From Nostoc sp. 'Peltigera membranacea cyanobiont' 210A (GTDB taxonomy: Bacteria; Cyanobacteriota; Cyanobacteriia; Cyanobacteriales; Nostocaceae): a stretch of DNA of 64,000 nucleotides. The notes beneath the pieces were generated by a model. That model searched no databases, was not told the origin of the DNA, and saw only the letters and a list, made by a program, of their open reading frames with translations. The stretch is taken from the NCBI RefSeq assembly GCF_002246015.1, contig NZ_NOLJ01000002.1, forward strand, positions 671,006-735,005, given 5' to 3'. This document shows positions 39,315-48,283 of this stretch, piece after piece (within the stretch, counting starts at the first letter, position 1; each line of letters begins with the position of its first letter). A program made the position numbers and the translations under genes.

Positions 39315-40178
39315 ATGCCGCAATTACAAGCTAAATCGCTAGAAATGAGGACACCCCAAGCAACTAAAACCGCCGTTCTGGTTATCGGAGGTGCAGAAGA
39401 TAAAGTTCATGGGCGCGAAATCCTACGAACTTTTTTTGGACGCGCCGGTGCTAGTAAGGCTTATATTACAATTATTCCATCTGCCTCTCGCGAACCTGCC
39501 ATCATTGGTGGTCGGTATATTCGCATTTTTGAAGAAATGGGTGCCCAGAAGGTAGAGATTTTAGACATCCGCGAACGAGAACAGTGTGAAGCCTCCCAGA
39601 TCAAAGCATCCTTAGAAGCCTGTAGTGGGGTATTTTTGACAGGAGGAGACCAGCTGCGTCTTTGTGGCGTATTGGCAGATACGCCAGCAATGGAAATTAT
39701 TCGCCAGCGGGTGAGGGCGGGGCAACTGACGTTAGCAGGCACCAGTGCAGGAGCGGCGGTGATGGGGCATCACATGATTGCTGGCGGCGGTAGTGGAGAG
39801 ACGCCCAATCGTTCTCTAGTGGATATGGCAACGGGTTTGGGATTTATTCCTGAAGTAATCGTTGACCAACACTTTCACAACCGTAATCGGATGGGGCGAC
39901 TGATTAGTGCGATCGCAGCTCATCCCGATCGCTTAGGTATCGGCATTGACGAAGATACTTGTGCTGTGTTTGAACGTGATGGTTGGTTACAAGTCATGGG
40001 CAAAGGCAGTGTAACTATTGTTGATCCCACTGAGCTAACCCACACCAACGAACCCCACGTCGGCGCTAATGAACCCTTAACCGTACATAATTTACGTCTC
40101 CATATCCTCAGCTACGGCGATCGCTTCCACTTGTACCAGCGGACTGTATTGCCTGCTGTACACCGAATCTCCAGCTGA
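39315..40178 (+). CDS. cphB: Cyanophycinase
   Basis: Start placed at ATG 39315 (287 residues), 7 bp after AGGAGA; an upstream in-frame TTG at 39276 lacks a site. A serine peptidase (S51 type) that releases beta-Asp-Arg dipeptides from cyanophycin. Signatures: AVLVIGGAEDKVHGREIL, FLTGGDQLRL, GTSAGAAVMG (nucleophile Ser) and IPEVIVDQHFHNRNRMGRL. Length is typical. It lies 171 bp upstream of cphA on the same strand; the cphB-cphA order is the usual Nostoc arrangement and allows joint control of synthesis and breakdown. Confidence 0.96.
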   Translation: MPQLQAKSLEMRTPQATKTAVLVIGGAEDKVHGREILRTFFGRAGASKAYITIIPSASREPAIIGGRYIRIFEEMGAQKVEILDIREREQCEASQIKASLEACSGVFLTGGDQLRLCGVLADTPAMEIIRQRVRAGQLTLAGTSAGAAVMGHHMIAGGGSGETPNRSLVDMATGLGFIPEVIVDQHFHNRNRMGRLISAIAAHPDRLGIGIDEDTCAVFERDGWLQVMGKGSVTIVDPTELTHTNEPHVGANEPLTVHNLRLHILSYGDRFHLYQRTVLPAVHRISS

Positions 40179-40349
40179 CGGGATAGAGTATCTGAGGTTA
40201 CACTGAGTTGACCGCACATTTATTTCTTACCGTAGAAAAATGATAAGAATACCATGTAAAGAGAAAAAACTGTTTGTGATGAACAGTTTAGCGGTCAATT
40301 CCAGTAAGAAACTAGAATTTTGGTTCCGAATCTCCATCTACCTATTCCC

Positions 40350-43055
40350 ATGAGAATCCTCAAGATCCAGACATTACGCGGCCCAAACTATTGGAGCATT
40401 CGACGCCACAAACTGATCGTCATGCGCCTCGATTTAGAAACCCTTGGCGAGACGCCCTCGAATGAAATCCCTGGCTTTTATGAAGGATTAGTTGAGGCGC
40501 TGCCGAGTCTGGAGGGTCACTATTGTTCGCCTGGCTGTCGCGGTGGTTTTCTGATGCGAGTCAAAGAAGGCACTATGATTGGCCACATAGTGGAACACGT
40601 AGCCTTAGAACTCCAAGAATTAGCTGGTATGCACGTCGGCTTTGGTCGCACCCGCGAAACTGCCACACCCGGAATTTACCAAGTAGTAATCGAGTACCTG
40701 AATGAGGAAGCGGGACGCTACGCTGGACGAGCCGCAGTAAGGCTGTGCCAGAGTATCGTTGATCGAGGCCGTTATCCCAAAGCAGAATTAGAGCAAGATA
40801 TCCAAGACCTGAAAGACTTCACCCGTGATGCTTCTTTAGGCCCTTCCACCGAAGCGATCGTCAAAGAAGCAGAAAAAAGAGGCATTCCCTGGATGTCCCT
40901 GGAAGCCCGCTTTTTGATTCAGCTAGGCTACGGCGTCAACCAGAAGCGGATGCAGGCGACAATGACTGACAACACCAGCATTCTGGGTGTAGAACTAGCT
41001 TGCGATAAAGAAGCCACTAAACGTATCCTCGCTGCGGCTGGTGCGCCAGTACCCAGAGGTACAGTAATCAACTTCTTAGACGATTTAGAACAAGCCATTG
41101 AATTCGTTGGCGGCTATCCCATCGTTATCAAGCCACTAGATGGCAATCATGGACGTGGGATCACCATTGATATCAGAACTTGGGAAGAAGCTGAAGCCGG
41201 ATATGAAGCTGCCAGACAAGTTTCCCGGTCAATTATTGTCGAAAGATATTACGTTGGACGTGACCACAGGGTACTGGTGGTAAATGGGAAAGTAGTAGCA
41301 GTAGCGGAACGTGTCCCGGCTCATGTCATCGGCAACGGCAGATCCACCATCTCCGAACTAATCGAAGAAACCAACCTTGACCCGAATCGCGGTGAAGGAC
41401 ATGATAACGTCCTGACCAAAATTGAACTAGACCGCACCAGCTACCAGTTGCTAGAAAGGCAAGGTTACACCCTAAATAGCGTGCCACCCAAGGGTACTAT
41501 TTCTTATCTCAGAGCCACGGCAAACTTGAGTACAGGTGGTAGTGCCGTTGACCGTACCGATGAAATTCACCCAGAAAATCTTTGGTTGGCACAACGAGTT
41601 GTCAAGATTATCGGTTTGGATATTGCTGGACTCGATATTGTCACCACGGATATTAGCCGTCCTCTGCGGGAAGTTGATGGCGTGATTGTTGAAGTTAATG
41701 CCGCTCCCGGTTTTCGGATGCACGTTGCCCCAAGTGTTGGTATTCCCCGCAACGTCGCTGGCGCAGTCATGGATATGCTGTTTCCTAACGAGCAATCTAG
41801 CCAAATTCCCATCCTCAGCATCACGGGTACTAATGGCAAAACCACCACTACTCGACTACTAGCACATATTTATAAACAGACGGGCAAAGTAGTAGGTTAT
41901 ACGACTACCGATGGGACATACATCGGTGATTACTTAGTAGAATCTGGCGATAATACAGGTCCCCAAAGTGCCCACGTCATCCTCCAAGATCCAACAGTAG
42001 AAGTAGCAGTACTGGAAACGGCTCGCGGTGGCATTCTCCGCTCTGGATTAGGCTTTGAAGCCGCAAATGTAGGGGTGGTATTGAATGTAGCGTCCGACCA
42101 CTTAGGAATCGGCGATATAGATACCATTGAGCAGTTAGCTAACCTCAAAAGCGTAGTAGCGGAAGCTGTATTCCCTGATGGCTATGCTGTACTTAACGCC
42201 GACGATCGCCGCGTCGCCGCTATGTCAGAAAAAACTAAAGCTAATATTGCTTACTTCACCATGAACCCCGATTCGGAATTAGTGCGGAAGCACATCCAAA
42301 AGGGTGGAGTAGCGGCAGTATATGAAAATGGCTATTTGTCAATTGTTAAAGGTGATTGGACACACCGCATAGAAAGAGCCGAAAATATACCTTTAACAAT
42401 GGGCGGACGTGCGCCGTTTATGATTGCCAACGCTTTAGCAGCAAGTTTGGCAGCGTTTGTGCAAAACGTCACAATTGAACAGATTCGGGCTGGTTTGAAG
42501 ACCTTCCGGGCTTCAGTTAGCCAAACACCGGGACGAATGAATCTATTTAATTTAGGAAACTACCATGCTTTGGTGGACTATGCCCACAACGCAGCCAGTT
42601 ACGAAGCTGTAGGTTCCTTTGTGCGGAACTGGACTACAGGACAACGGATTGGCGTAATTGGCGGGCCAGGCGATCGCCGTGACGAAGATTTTGTTACTTT
42701 GGGTAAATTAGCAGCACAAATTTTTGATTACATCATCATCAAAGAAGATGATGATACACGGGGACGACTACGGGGATCAGCTGCCCAGTTGATTATTCAA
42801 GGCATCACGGAAGTTAAGCCTGATAGCCGCTATGAATCAATTCTGGATGAAACCCAAGCGATCAATAAAGGCTTAGACATGGCTCCTGATAACAGCCTGG
42901 TGGTAATTTTGCCAGAAAGTGTTACTCGCGCGATTAAATTAATTAAGCTGCGTGGTTTAGCCAAGGAAGAGACACACCAACAAAATCCCGGTACAACTGT
43001 CATCGATTCCCAAAATGGGATCGCACCTTCTTCTGTTGTTAATACCTTGCTGTAG
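40350..43055 (+). CDS. cphA: Cyanophycin synthetase
   Basis: Start set at ATG 40350 (901 residues, MRILKIQTLRGPNYWSIRRH); the frame is open to a TTG at 40320. Makes multi-L-arginyl-poly-L-aspartate from Asp and Arg with ATP, as cytoplasmic granules. Three parts: N-terminal domain (1-160), ATP-grasp (about 210-470, YPIVIKPLDGNHGRGITIDI and VIVEVNAAPGFRMH) adding Asp, and a Mur-ligase-like part with P-loop GTNGKTTTTRL near residue 492 adding Arg, ending in GVIGGPGDRRDEDF. Length equals the family norm. The poly-Asp/Arg product links to argC, argH and carB in this window. Confidence 0.97.
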   Translation: MRILKIQTLRGPNYWSIRRHKLIVMRLDLETLGETPSNEIPGFYEGLVEALPSLEGHYCSPGCRGGFLMRVKEGTMIGHIVEHVALELQELAGMHVGFGRTRETATPGIYQVVIEYLNEEAGRYAGRAAVRLCQSIVDRGRYPKAELEQDIQDLKDFTRDASLGPSTEAIVKEAEKRGIPWMSLEARFLIQLGYGVNQKRMQATMTDNTSILGVELACDKEATKRILAAAGAPVPRGTVINFLDDLEQAIEFVGGYPIVIKPLDGNHGRGITIDIRTWEEAEAGYEAARQVSRSIIVERYYVGRDHRVLVVNGKVVAVAERVPAHVIGNGRSTISELIEETNLDPNRGEGHDNVLTKIELDRTSYQLLERQGYTLNSVPPKGTISYLRATANLSTGGSAVDRTDEIHPENLWLAQRVVKIIGLDIAGLDIVTTDISRPLREVDGVIVEVNAAPGFRMHVAPSVGIPRNVAGAVMDMLFPNEQSSQIPILSITGTNGKTTTTRLLAHIYKQTGKVVGYTTTDGTYIGDYLVESGDNTGPQSAHVILQDPTVEVAVLETARGGILRSGLGFEAANVGVVLNVASDHLGIGDIDTIEQLANLKSVVAEAVFPDGYAVLNADDRRVAAMSEKTKANIAYFTMNPDSELVRKHIQKGGVAAVYENGYLSIVKGDWTHRIERAENIPLTMGGRAPFMIANALAASLAAFVQNVTIEQIRAGLKTFRASVSQTPGRMNLFNLGNYHALVDYAHNAASYEAVGSFVRNWTTGQRIGVIGGPGDRRDEDFVTLGKLAAQIFDYIIIKEDDDTRGRLRGSAAQLIIQGITEVKPDSRYESILDETQAINKGLDMAPDNSLVVILPESVTRAIKLIKLRGLAKEETHQQNPGTTVIDSQNGIAPSSVVNTLL

Positions 43056-43103
43056 CGAGTAATCAGGAGAAAGCAGTGTGCTGGCTCCTCCTGACTCTTT
43101 TAA

Positions 43104-43277
43104 TTACTGTTTTTCTTCTTCCTGATTGGTTTCCTCACTGGGAGTTTTCATCTCCTCCTTAAAACCTCGTAGGGTTTTGCCCAGTGCAGTTCCCAGTTCA
43201 GGAATTTTTTTTGGGCCGAAAATTAGAATAGCGACTATGCTAATTACAGCTATTTCTGGCCATCCCAGTCCAAACAT
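43104..43277 (-). CDS. tatA: Twin-arginine translocase subunit TatA/TatE family
   Basis: 57 residues from ATG 43277, which has AGAGGAAAT upstream; the open frame reaches 43358 but the extra 27 residues do not belong to the family. A single N-terminal transmembrane helix (GWPEIAVISIVAILIF) is followed by the hinge FGPKKIPELG, an amphipathic helix (TALGKTLRGFKEEM) and a short acidic tail. TatA forms the pore-like assembly for folded, cofactor-bearing proteins in the cytoplasmic or thylakoid membrane. Confidence 0.92.
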   Translation of the reverse strand: MFGLGWPEIAVISIVAILIFGPKKIPELGTALGKTLRGFKEEMKTPSEETNQEEEKQ

Positions 43278-43358
43278 ATAAATTTCCTCTAAGGCATCTG
43301 TAATTAAATATAGACATTGATGGCTCACATCCCATAAGTTTGCCATTGATGAGCGCAA

Positions 43359-44762
43359 CTAACTTCTAATTGGATTGGTAATTGGCAAACCTAACCAATC
43401 GCTTAATTCCTGAGCTAGCCATTCCAGTTCTGCTTCAGATTTAATTGCACCACCACTACCACCAAGCTGATATTTTTTTACTCCTACCCAAATATCCAAT
43501 TGTGCGGGAACGGCACTTCTAGTGCCTTCAGAATCTTTAGTAAAATGTTTGGGAATGTAAACTAACTTATTAATACTTTGTCTTGGCAATGCACGGGGAC
43601 GATAAAATTTCCAAGCAAACAACTCCCAGGTTAGGGTTATTTGTTCGGGATTCAGGCGTAAGCAGATGCGTCCAAATAAATGAAAGAAAAATTTATACCC
43701 CATCATAAAGCCAGCACCCCAAAATGGAAGTGAAAACAAGGCAAAGGGGATGTTGACAGGAAAAGGTGCTGAGAGTGCGCCAATTGTCCAAAATAAGATA
43801 AATGAATTCCAGACGATCGCAAATAAACCTGTAAATATTATTGATGGATCAAAACCAGATGGTGGAACGATAATTTCTAAAGAATCCCCATTTTTGGTTA
43901 GTTGAATCTTACTCCCATCTGGTTTGCCAACAATCAAAGTAGGTAAGTTTGTCGGTTGTGGTTTCTCTAAAGCTGCCATCGCTTCGGTAGCAGAACTTAA
44001 ACGCCGTTCTAAATTAGGTTCAATCATCCACTTTAACCAATTGCTAAAGCTGGGACTGAGATTCGCCAGTTGTTCAAACTGAATGCGAAAATCTTTTTGG
44101 GGTAAATCGGCTGGGTGAGTACCCGTCACCAAGTAAATTAAAGTTGCGCCTAAACTATAAAGGTCTGATGCTGCAACAGTGCGTCCGCCAAATTGCTCTG
44201 GTGGCATATAGCCATAGGTTCCTACCACAGTTCTTGTCCCGGTTTCGCTAGCTAAAACTGTCTGTACTGAGCCAAAATCTACTAAATAAACTTGACCGAC
44301 ACTATTTCCAGAACGCTCCCCCAATAAAATATTGCTAGGCTTAATATCACGGTGAATTACAGGCGGATGTAGTTCATGTAGGTAAACGAGAATCTTTAAA
44401 AGTGCTTTAGCTATCTGTTTGATTTCAGTTTCTGTAAAAGTCCGTCCAGCTTGTAAGTATTGCTCTAAAGTTTGTGCAGGGATATAAGTTTGTACTAGAG
44501 CAAATCCTTTGATGGTTGGTAAATTTACCTCAAAATAGTTTAAATAGCCAGGAATTGAGGGATGTGCTAGGTTTTTTAAAGTTTCGGCTTCTCGCTCAAA
44601 CAACTTGAGTGAATCCCACTCAAAATCACTACTAAAAGAGAGTAACTTGATGACAACTAATTCCTGAGTTTGCAAATCACGAGCTAATAGCGTCCGCCGC
44701 CCTGCTTTTTTTCCTAATAGCTGCTGAACTTCGTAGCGATCGCTTAATATTTCACCAATCAT
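43359..44762 (-). CDS. Serine/threonine protein kinase with membrane-spanning C-terminal domain
   Basis: 467 residues. The kinase domain (about 9-270) is complete: ATP-binding Lys K39 (VVIKLL), catalytic loop H137-R-D139-IKPSN, D162-FG, and MPPEQF in place of APE. The Gly-rich loop is weak (LLGKKAGRR). Two hydrophobic segments (about 308-332 and 336-360) follow, then a cytoplasmic tail with strands (EQITLTWELFAWKF, DIWVGVKKYQLGG). This Hanks-type kinase plus membrane domain is common in filamentous cyanobacteria. The kinase part is N-terminal, so it faces the cytoplasm. Signal and substrate are unknown. Its stop lies 81 bp upstream of the tatA start. Confidence 0.9.
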   Translation of the reverse strand: MIGEILSDRYEVQQLLGKKAGRRTLLARDLQTQELVVIKLLSFSSDFEWDSLKLFEREAETLKNLAHPSIPGYLNYFEVNLPTIKGFALVQTYIPAQTLEQYLQAGRTFTETEIKQIAKALLKILVYLHELHPPVIHRDIKPSNILLGERSGNSVGQVYLVDFGSVQTVLASETGTRTVVGTYGYMPPEQFGGRTVAASDLYSLGATLIYLVTGTHPADLPQKDFRIQFEQLANLSPSFSNWLKWMIEPNLERRLSSATEAMAALEKPQPTNLPTLIVGKPDGSKIQLTKNGDSLEIIVPPSGFDPSIIFTGLFAIVWNSFILFWTIGALSAPFPVNIPFALFSLPFWGAGFMMGYKFFFHLFGRICLRLNPEQITLTWELFAWKFYRPRALPRQSINKLVYIPKHFTKDSEGTRSAVPAQLDIWVGVKKYQLGGSGGAIKSEAELEWLAQELSDWLGLPITNPIRS

Positions 44763-44855
44763 TATGTTTTCTTGTAATGCTACGGTTGAAAAGTTTTATA
44801 GCTGATAGCTTTTCAATTTGGCAAATCGATATCTTTAGTATAATTGCGTAATTCT

Positions 44856-45458
44856 ATGCTCTCCCAACTTTGGCCTTATATTACCCCAGGTATTCCCGAT
44901 GACTTGTTTGAGCATTTGCCAGGAATTCCCCTGAGCCAGCGAGAAGTCCGACTGCTATTGATTTCTCAACTGCGGCTAAAATCAGATTCTGTGTTGTGGG
45001 ATATTGGCGCAGGGACGGGTACAATTCCGGTAGAGGTGGGGCTATTGTGTCCAGGCGGACAGATTATCGCTATCGAAAGGGATGAAGAAGTAGCTAATTT
45101 GATCAAGCGTAACTGCGATCGCTTTGATGTAAAAAATGTCGAAGTTGTTGAAGGCAGCGCCCCAGAGTGTTTACATGACCTCAAGATTACCCCTCACCGT
45201 GTTTGTATTGAGGGAGGTCGCCCCATTCAAGAAATACTGCAAGCAGCTTGGCATTATTTGCCGCCATCCGGTCGGGTTGTAGCCACAGCTGCTAATCTAG
45301 AAAGTCTGTATGCTATTTCCCAAAGCTTTTCCCTATTAAGGGCTAGAAATATCGAAGTCGTCCAATCTGCGGTTAACCGCCTAGAGACACGCGGCTTTTC
45401 TCAAACCTTTACCGCCGTCGATCCCATTTTTATCCTCAGTGGTGAGAAACTGGATTAG
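44856..45458 (+). CDS. cbiT: Precorrin-6B/cobalt-precorrin-7 C15-methyltransferase, CbiT type
   Basis: Start taken as ATG 44856 (200 residues); a TTG at 44844 is the alternative. A class I AdoMet methyltransferase: VLWDIGAGTGTIPVEVGLL (motif I), IIAIERDEEVANLIKRN (motif II), and N-terminal GIPDDLFEHLPGIPLSQREVR, the CbiT/CobL-C signature. It methylates C15 and decarboxylates the ring during cobalamin synthesis. No other cobalamin gene and no B12 riboswitch is nearby. It is divergent from the kinase and followed by a heptamer block. Confidence 0.85.
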   Translation: MLSQLWPYITPGIPDDLFEHLPGIPLSQREVRLLLISQLRLKSDSVLWDIGAGTGTIPVEVGLLCPGGQIIAIERDEEVANLIKRNCDRFDVKNVEVVEGSAPECLHDLKITPHRVCIEGGRPIQEILQAAWHYLPPSGRVVATAANLESLYAISQSFSLLRARNIEVVQSAVNRLETRGFSQTFTAVDPIFILSGEKLD

Positions 45459-45461
45459 GGA

Positions 45462-45599
45462 ATGGGGACTGGGGACTAGGGACTAGGGACTAGGGACTAG
45501 GAAAAAGTTTTCCAAATAAATACCTAATACCCAGTACTCAATTCCCAGTACCCAGTACCCAGTACCCAATCCCTAGTACCCAGTACCCAATCCCAAATA
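45462..45599. repeat. Heptamer repeat block upstream of cdsA
   Basis: Units of GGGGACT/AGGGACT (45466-45500) are followed after a TTTTCC spacer by CCCAGTA-type units (45528-45599) of the opposite sense. The block fills the whole cbiT-cdsA spacer, reaching 5 bp from the cdsA start codon, which leaves no room for a normal ribosome site. Confidence 0.85.
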
Positions 45600-45604
45600 C
45601 TTCT

Positions 45605-46492
45605 ATGCCTTGGTCTCGGATTATAAGTGGAATTGTTGCGATCGCTCTTGCTCTTTCCGCAACCCTTTTGGGGGGTTGGTACTTTACCATCATCTTTGCG
45701 GTCATCATCTTTTTGGGTCAACAGGAATATTTTAATTTGGTGCGAGCCAGAGGCATCGCTCCCGCCGCTAAAACCACTATGGGTGTCAGCCAAGTCTTGC
45801 TGGTGATTTGTACCCTTGATGGCAGTTTAGCTGACGCTGTGATGCCAATAGCTGGCACACTTATTTGTTTTTACTTGCTGTTTCAACCCAAATTTGCCAC
45901 GATCGCTGATGTTTCCGCTTCTATTATGGGGCTATTTTACGTCGGTTATTTACCAAGTTACTGGGTGCGGTTACGAGCAATTGATAGTGCTGCTTTTAGT
46001 AATCTCCCTTTCGGAGGTTACTGGCCCACAACCTGGACAGATTTCTGGGAAAAGGCAAATTCCGCTTCTTTAGCACAAGGTTTTACAGCCACACTACTAA
46101 CTTTTTTGTGTATTTGGGCAGCTGATATCGGTGCTTATACCATTGGCAAATTCTTTGGAAAAACCCGTTTGTCTGATATTAGCCCGAAAAAAACAGTCGA
46201 AGGCGCTGTCTTTGGTATTACTTCAAGTGTTGCCGTAGCCATAGCAGGAGCTTATTATCTTCACTTGCCTAAATCCCCCTTCACAGGTTTAGCATTAGGT
46301 TTGCTGATTGGTATTGCTAGTCTTTTAGGGGATCTTACAGAATCTATGCTCAAGCGGGATGCTGGAGTTAAAGATTCTGGGCAGTTAATCCCCGGTCATG
46401 GTGGTATTTTAGACCGTACCGATAGTTATATTTTTACTGCTCCTTTGGTTTACTATTTTGTGACATTACTTTTGCCACTACTTAGTAAATAG
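45605..46492 (+). CDS. cdsA: Phosphatidate cytidylyltransferase (CDP-diglyceride synthase)
   Basis: 295 residues with seven to eight hydrophobic segments; makes CDP-diacylglycerol for phosphatidylglycerol synthesis in the membrane. The C-terminal signature is complete: TESMLKRDAGVKDSGQLIPG, then HGGILDRTDS. Earlier ADIGAYTIGKFFGKT and DISPKKTVEGAVFG are also diagnostic. The ATG at 45605 abuts a repeat block, but the beginning MPWSRIISGIVAIALAL is normal for the family. Confidence 0.93.
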   Translation: MPWSRIISGIVAIALALSATLLGGWYFTIIFAVIIFLGQQEYFNLVRARGIAPAAKTTMGVSQVLLVICTLDGSLADAVMPIAGTLICFYLLFQPKFATIADVSASIMGLFYVGYLPSYWVRLRAIDSAAFSNLPFGGYWPTTWTDFWEKANSASLAQGFTATLLTFLCIWAADIGAYTIGKFFGKTRLSDISPKKTVEGAVFGITSSVAVAIAGAYYLHLPKSPFTGLALGLLIGIASLLGDLTESMLKRDAGVKDSGQLIPGHGGILDRTDSYIFTAPLVYYFVTLLLPLLSK

Positions 46493-46499
46493 GTGAGTT

Positions 46500-46612
46500 G
46501 GGAATTTGGAACAAGAGGCAGAGGGGCAGAGGGACAGAGAGGCAGAGAGAGGGGAAAAACTTACTGCAACTTCTCCCCTGCTCCCCTGCCCCCTGCTCTT
46601 ATTCCAAGAGAT
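46500..46612. repeat. Purine/pyrimidine-arm inverted repeat block
   Basis: Left arm GAGGCAGAGGGGCAGAGGG (46514-46553 region), right arm CTCCCCTGCTCCCCTGCCCC (46573-46594). They are complementary around AAAACTTACTGCAAC. Lies between the convergent cdsA and DUF2993 genes. Confidence 0.75.
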
Positions 46613-46659
46613 GCCACATCATTTAAAATAGGGTATTAATATTTTTTAATTTGCGATCA

Positions 46660-47373
46660 TCAAGGGTTAACGTTAATCCGCCCACGACATACTAGCTTGC
46701 CTGGGATCAGCGTTAGTTCTTGTATATCGACATCTGAGCCGAGATCCAGATTGTACTCATAATTGTCCTTTAATATATCTTCCCGATCGCGTTTGATTGG
46801 GATATGTAACAGTTGCAACTCATGTCCACTGAGTAATTGTAAGCCCAGACAAATCTCTAAAGGCGTTGTTTCGCTATTGGTTACTTTCAAACCTCGCAGT
46901 ATAATTTGGTTGTTCCCAAGGAGAATTTCTTGCCACTTGATTGGTTGTGACTGGGGATAATCTTTTGGTAAAACCTTAACCAAGAGATCGCTCAAAGCAG
47001 TCGATAATAAGTCTGATGAGAGAGAAGCATTCAGATCCTTCTCGTCTATGATTAAATCGCCAACCACTGGTACTGTTTCTAACAGTCGCAGAGATTTTCC
47101 CTTGAGTACGGAACCGATATTTACCCGAATATTTTCTGCTATTAATTGAATTTGTGTAATTAGGAGACCTTGATAAACTGCATGAGTAGCAAAAACAGAT
47201 ACCGAAGGAATGCGTCCAGAGAAAAGTTGGCGATCGCTAGCTTTAATCTCCACTTCTAATTCCGATATTTGGCTGACCTGCGCTCTCAACCAGAGCTTGA
47301 CTGCTGTTGTGAGTACCTGCGTAATTATGCGGATTTTATTTCCACTTGTTGTTTGGGGATTTTGCTCTGGCAT
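46660..47373 (-). CDS. DUF2993 (LmeA-like) family protein
   Basis: 237 residues, no signal peptide recognised. The order of strands and helices (LRAQVSQISELEVEIKASDR, SVSVFATHAVYQGLLITQI, QLIAENIRVNIGSVLKGK, DLNASLSSDLLSTALSDLL) matches the DUF2993 family, widespread in cyanobacteria and actinobacteria. Mycobacterial LmeA of this family binds phospholipids; the cyanobacterial members are uncharacterised. Monocistronic, convergent with cdsA, divergent from the pseudouridine synthase gene. Confidence 0.75.
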   Translation of the reverse strand: MPEQNPQTTSGNKIRIITQVLTTAVKLWLRAQVSQISELEVEIKASDRQLFSGRIPSVSVFATHAVYQGLLITQIQLIAENIRVNIGSVLKGKSLRLLETVPVVGDLIIDEKDLNASLSSDLLSTALSDLLVKVLPKDYPQSQPIKWQEILLGNNQIILRGLKVTNSETTPLEICLGLQLLSGHELQLLHIPIKRDREDILKDNYEYNLDLGSDVDIQELTLIPGKLVCRGRINVNP

Positions 47374-47507
47374 TTAACCAATCTATTTAGGAGTATTTGC
47401 TCAACAACCGAACCGAAATTAAATAAGCTTTAAATGTAACATTTATGCCTACTCGCTACAAAATGCAAATATCATTTAATTGATAACAGTAAATAAGCAA
47501 TTTCCAC

Positions 47508-48266
47508 ATGGAGGTACGGTTACAAAAAATTCTTGCTCAATGGGGTATCGCCTCACGTCGTGAAGCCGAAGAAATGATTAGGCACTCACGGGTGCGGATT
47601 AATGGGGTATTGGCACATTTAGGTCAAAAAGTTGATCCTGAAAAAGATGCGATCGCAATTGATGGTAAGCCTGTATCCGAAAAGCAGCGTCCGGCTTTAA
47701 TATATCTATTGCTGCACAAACCAGCGGGAGTGGTTTCTACTTGCTATGACCCTCATCGCAGAACAACAGTCCTGGATCTACTACCGAAAGAATTACGGGA
47801 GGGTTCAGGTATTCACCCAGTTGGCCGTCTAGATGCAGACTCTACAGGAGCATTAATCCTGACTAATGACGGAGAACTGACATTTGGACTAACCCATCCA
47901 CGTCACAGTATTTCCAAGACATATCATGTTTTGGTCAAAGGACATCCTCCAGAAACAGTACTACAGACGTGGCGTCAAGGTGTGATGTTGGAGGGTAGAA
48001 AAACCAGGCCCGCTAAGGTACGCCTAATCGAACGTCGTACCGAGGAAAGCGTTTTAGAAATAGTGTTGCAGGAGGGAAGAAATCGCCAAATTCGCCGTAT
48101 AGCTCAACAGTTGGGATACCCAGTAATCAAACTGCATCGGACTGCTATCGGCCCAATTCAATTACAAACTCCAAAGCAACCCTTTTTGTCAGAGGGTAAA
48201 TATCGTTCCCTCAAAGATCGTGAGATTCACTTTTTGCAAGATCAGATAACGCAACCTAATTATTGA
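47508..48266 (+). CDS. rRNA pseudouridine synthase, RsuA/RluB family
   Basis: 252 residues. An N-terminal S4 RNA-binding domain (RLQKILAQWGIASRREAEEM, 4-23, then VRINGVLAHLG) precedes the catalytic domain. The catalytic Asp sits in HPVGRLDADSTGALILTNDG. SKTYHVLVKGHP and EGRNRQIRRIAQQLGYPVIK are further signatures. It converts a uridine in 23S or 16S rRNA to pseudouridine. The next gene starts 17 bp downstream and may be co-transcribed. Confidence 0.93.
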   Translation: MEVRLQKILAQWGIASRREAEEMIRHSRVRINGVLAHLGQKVDPEKDAIAIDGKPVSEKQRPALIYLLLHKPAGVVSTCYDPHRRTTVLDLLPKELREGSGIHPVGRLDADSTGALILTNDGELTFGLTHPRHSISKTYHVLVKGHPPETVLQTWRQGVMLEGRKTRPAKVRLIERRTEESVLEIVLQEGRNRQIRRIAQQLGYPVIKLHRTAIGPIQLQTPKQPFLSEGKYRSLKDREIHFLQDQITQPNY

Positions 48267-48283
48267 TTCAGTGGAGTTAAGGA

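Noticed and set aside
43278..43358. 27-residue N-terminal extension of tatA
   Set aside because: TatA must begin with its transmembrane helix; ATG 43277 has a good ribosome site.
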